From: Chitinophaga sp. Cy-1792
GTDB lineage: Bacteria > Bacteroidota > Bacteroidia > Chitinophagales > Chitinophagaceae
NCBI RefSeq assembly: GCF_011752935.1
Contig: NZ_VWWO01000002.1
Span: 1,178,001-1,242,000 of the forward strand
Reading direction: 5' to 3'
DNA length: 64,000 bases
Each line of letters opens with the position of its first letter. Position 1 is the stretch's first letter. The position numbers were made by a program, and so were the translations under genes. The notes beneath the pieces are model-generated. The model saw only the letters and a program-made list of their open reading frames with translations. It was not told the DNA's origin and did no database searches. Below, piece after piece: positions 62,183 through 64,000 of this stretch.

Positions 62183-62788
62183 TTATGTCAGTATTTTGGC
62201 GCGGATGCGACTTAATGTTTCCATATTGATGCAGAGATAGGAAGCGATCAGGCTGAGTGGCACCCGTTGAATGATTTCGGGGTAGAATTGCAGCAGGAAT
62301 TTATATCGGTCTGTAGCTTCCCGTTTGCGCAGATTAAAGGCGCGTTCTTCACTGAGCATATAATAGTGTTCCAGTAGCCTGGTATATACATGCCGGAAGC
62401 AGGGATGTTTTACCAGTAGCATATGAAGGTGGCTGTGCGACAGCGCTGCGCCTCTGCAATCTTCAATGGCGGTGATGGATTCTTTGGATGGTATTTGCCG
62501 GAAGAAGCTTTCGACCGCAATCACAAATTCATTCTCTTTCATAAACCAGGTGGTAGCGGTATACCTGACTTCTTCATAACTACTGTATAGCAATCCTTCA
62601 TGGAGAAAGAGCGCTTTTTTACATATAGTGCCGGCAGACAGCCAGGGTGTTTTTTTGGGTACGTAAACGGGTTCCAGGCATCCAGAGAGATCGGTCAGGA
62701 AATCTTCTGTCATCGGGTGAATGTCAGAAAATATAGCCATCATTTTAAGAGGCAGCTCCATAAGCAAATGTACAGGTGTATTCGGCAT
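62183..62788 (-). CDS. Crp/Fnr-family regulator upstream of the cytochrome gene
   Basis: 201 residues; the start at 62788 is uncertain, and ATGs at 62761, 62743 or 62740 would serve. Residues about 25-125 are a degenerate cNMP-binding fold (VPKKTPWLSAGTICKKALFLHEGLLYSSYEEVRYTATTWFMKENEFVIAVESFFRQIPS). The C-terminus has the short helix-turn-helix FLLQFYPEIIQRVPLSLIASYLCINMETLSRIRAKIL. No FNR-type cysteine set is present. It is probably autoregulated and coregulates the cytochrome gene 46 bases downstream. The upstream region contains a TTGAC-N4-GTCAA palindrome that resembles an FNR/CRP site. Confidence 0.88.
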   Translation of the reverse strand: MPNTPVHLLMELPLKMMAIFSDIHPMTEDFLTDLSGCLEPVYVPKKTPWLSAGTICKKALFLHEGLLYSSYEEVRYTATTWFMKENEFVIAVESFFRQIPSKESITAIEDCRGAALSHSHLHMLLVKHPCFRHVYTRLLEHYYMLSEERAFNLRKREATDRYKFLLQFYPEIIQRVPLSLIASYLCINMETLSRIRAKILT

Positions 62789-62958
62789 AGATACTATGCC
62801 GGCTGTTAACGAAAATTGTTGATCAGCTGATTACTGGTCAGAAACTTTATGCATGGCGAAATGATGTTTGCGGGCCTATTTTGAGGCGGGTTGTAGTTAG
62901 GACTACTTCCTTATTATGGTTATCCGAAACAAATAAACGATAGATATACGAAAATGGT

Positions 62959-62974
62959 TTTGACTTATGTCAAA
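62959..62974. promoter_or_regulatory. FNR/CRP-like palindrome TTTGAC-TTAT-GTCAAA
   Basis: Perfect arms with a 4-base centre. The TTGAC-N4-GTCAA core has the same 5-4-5 spacing as the FNR box TTGAT-N4-ATCAA. It lies 171 bases upstream of the Crp/Fnr gene and 172 bases upstream of the rightward gene. Confidence 0.55.
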
Positions 62975-63013
62975 TAATTAAAGACGTGCGGAAATTGTAT
63001 TTTATATTATTCG

Positions 63014-63105
63014 GGCAGATGGTAAAGCCGGTGGTCGCGATCGCTATTGTCATCTGCCGGAAAAATATATGCGTACCAGTTATAACAGCAGATGCGGGCA
63101 TCTGC
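63014..63105. repeat. Inverted CATCTGCC repeats
   Basis: GGCAGATG at 63014, CATCTGCC at 63051, GCAGATGC at 63088 and GCATCTGC at 63098. The first three start at 37-base intervals; the last pair forms an 18-base hairpin with a 2-base centre. They may be protein sites or leader structures for the gene at 63146. Confidence 0.5.
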
Positions 63106-63145
63106 CAGAAAAAAAATGTATTTTTATAACTATATACCTAAAGAA

Positions 63146-63964
63146 ATGAAACCTATACTGACGCTAATAATGCTGCTGATAAGCGCGCCGATGTTTGCGC
63201 AGCAGAATAACACAGACATGATTGTACAGGAAGGAAAGATGCTGTATCGCAGTGAGATGGCCTCCTGGAATGGTACTGACCTGATGCTTGAAAAGTTTAA
63301 AGGGGCAGATCTTGAAAAAATCGGTGGCTATTTTTCTTATGAGAAAAACAGCAATGAAATCAACTGTGTCTTTTTTAACAGGGATGCTGTTCCTAAAATA
63401 ATATTTGCTGTAACCTTCGACAGTACACTGGAAATAGTAAACGCACGTGTAAATAATGAGGAAAGAGCTGCCACAAAACTGGAACTGGAATACTATGCCA
63501 TCCGCCAGACTACCCTCGAATTGGTGAGTAGTGATTCGTTTTTTCTTCATTATAAGAATACAAGTCTGAACATCATACCCATCATTCACAACAAAACAAA
63601 AAAGGTATATGTATTAACAGGGCCTAAAGAAAATGGTGCCGTGCTGATAGGAAATGATTACCTGCTGACCTTTGATGATAAAGGATTATTGCTGGAAAAG
63701 AAACGTCTGCACAAAAACCTGATACCTATTGGATATGCAGAAAAAGATAAGGAAGTCGTGGCTACTATGCATTCGCATTTGCCTGAAACAGGTGACTATA
63801 TAACGGCAACGGATATATGTACTTTGATGTTGTATGAAAAAGTGGCCAGGTGGAAGCAGCACTATGTAATTTCCGCTAATTATGTGTCTATATGGGATTG
63901 TTACCGTAATCAGCTGTATGTGCTTACCAAAGAGGCCTGGGAAAAAATAGGTACTAAACCATAA
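63146..63964 (+). CDS. Exported protein of unknown function
   Basis: 272 residues from the ATG at 63146, chosen because it gives the signal peptide MKPILTLIMLLISAPMFAQ; the frame extends upstream to 63092 without one. The mature part is mixed alpha/beta with no family I recognise. Segments include YRSEMASWNGTDLMLEKF, NEINCVFFNRDAVPKIIFAVTFD, NIIPIIHNKTKKVYVLTGPKENGAVLIGNDYLLTFDDKGLLLEKKRLHKNLIPI and a late HSHLPETGDYITATDICTLMLYEK. That last segment, with HSH and a following Glu, recalls JAB/Mov34-like metal sites but is not enough to call one. The gene diverges from the Crp/Fnr-cytochrome pair across a region with an FNR-like palindrome. Confidence 0.7.
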   Translation: MKPILTLIMLLISAPMFAQQNNTDMIVQEGKMLYRSEMASWNGTDLMLEKFKGADLEKIGGYFSYEKNSNEINCVFFNRDAVPKIIFAVTFDSTLEIVNARVNNEERAATKLELEYYAIRQTTLELVSSDSFFLHYKNTSLNIIPIIHNKTKKVYVLTGPKENGAVLIGNDYLLTFDDKGLLLEKKRLHKNLIPIGYAEKDKEVVATMHSHLPETGDYITATDICTLMLYEKVARWKQHYVISANYVSIWDCYRNQLYVLTKEAWEKIGTKP

Positions 63965-63974
63965 TCATTGCATA

Positions 63975-64000
63975 AAAGTCCGGGCCTGGTGTCGGACTTT
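63975..64000 (+). terminator. Terminator of the last gene, cut by the window edge
   Basis: 8-bp stem AAAGTCCG / CGGACTTT with a 10-base loop; the U-tail would continue beyond 64000. Confidence 0.65.

Larger units (their letters stand above)
62789..63145. other. 357-base divergent regulatory region between Crp/Fnr and secreted protein genes
   Basis: It holds an FNR-like palindrome (62959-62974) and four copies of the half-site CATCTGC in two inverted pairs (63014-63058 and 63088-63105). I see no ORF or clear promoter box. Confidence 0.45.

Noticed and set aside
61336..62229. A 297-codon plus-strand frame opposite the cytochrome gene
   Set aside because: It is long but Gly/Val/Phe-rich and follows the codon pattern of the real minus-strand gene, which has a signal peptide and a haem motif.

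Overview
The window looks like a chromosomal segment of a Bacteroidota bacterium, most likely a Chitinophaga-like member of the Chitinophagaceae. The evidence is two SusC/SusD-type glycan-uptake loci, a one-protein hybrid two-component regulator, many lipoproteins with a Cys directly after a hydrophobic leader, and repeated promoter elements of the Bacteroidota type TAnnTTTG. Base composition and codon use look even throughout. I see no tRNA, rRNA, CRISPR array, prophage, insertion sequence or other mobile element. Genus assignment is inference.

Layout, left to right. (1) 2-6287: the end of a starch/maltodextrin utilisation locus (GH13 alpha-amylase 3' end, SusC, SusD, SusE-like lipoprotein), closed by a strong terminator. 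(2) 6732-9327: the lipid-transport operon mlaE-mlaF-mlaD behind a structured leader. (3) 9389-11307: rluF and a diadenylate-cyclase-like protein. (4) 11308-19396: mixed single genes: lactonase-like propeller, VOC protein, hybrid histidine kinase, SnoaL-like protein, two RibD/DHFR-like paralogues flanking an SDR, and a YXWGXW protein. (5) 19534-32168: a second glycan locus (hybrid regulator, SusC, SusD, IPT-type surface glycan-binding lipoprotein, clan GH-A hydrolase) with a SMI1/KNR4 protein appended. (6) 32234-49985: metabolic and stress genes, including SDR, two-domain oxidoreductase, MFS exporter, mechanosensitive channel, haem lipoprotein, LLM flavoprotein, DinB, a double methyltransferase, metY, an LRR protein and a divergent HxlR/DoxX pair. 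(7) 50154-54530: HAD phosphatase, methyltransferase, GNAT, and the operon GntR - TauE/SafE - DUF1634. (8) 54781-62788: TIM-barrel lipoprotein, two regulators, OprB-type porin, a c-type cytochrome and a Crp/Fnr regulator. (9) A secreted protein of unknown function at the right edge.

How the genes work together. In both Sus-like loci, surface lipoproteins bind glycan, SusC/SusD import oligosaccharides through the outer membrane, and the hydrolase trims them. In the second locus the hybrid regulator upstream senses the breakdown product. MlaEFD moves phospholipid between the membranes. The GntR operon carries two matching palindromes that bracket its own predicted promoter, which points to autoregulation. 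The Crp/Fnr-cytochrome pair has an FNR-like palindrome upstream, which suggests redox or oxygen control.

I did not find a clearly new multi-gene system. The best leads are the diadenylate-cyclase-like protein with an altered RHR motif, promoters lying in the loops of inverted repeats upstream of metY, the haem lipoprotein gene and rluF, the GntR operator pair, the FNR-like site with adjacent CATCTGCC repeats, and the two-domain methyltransferase.
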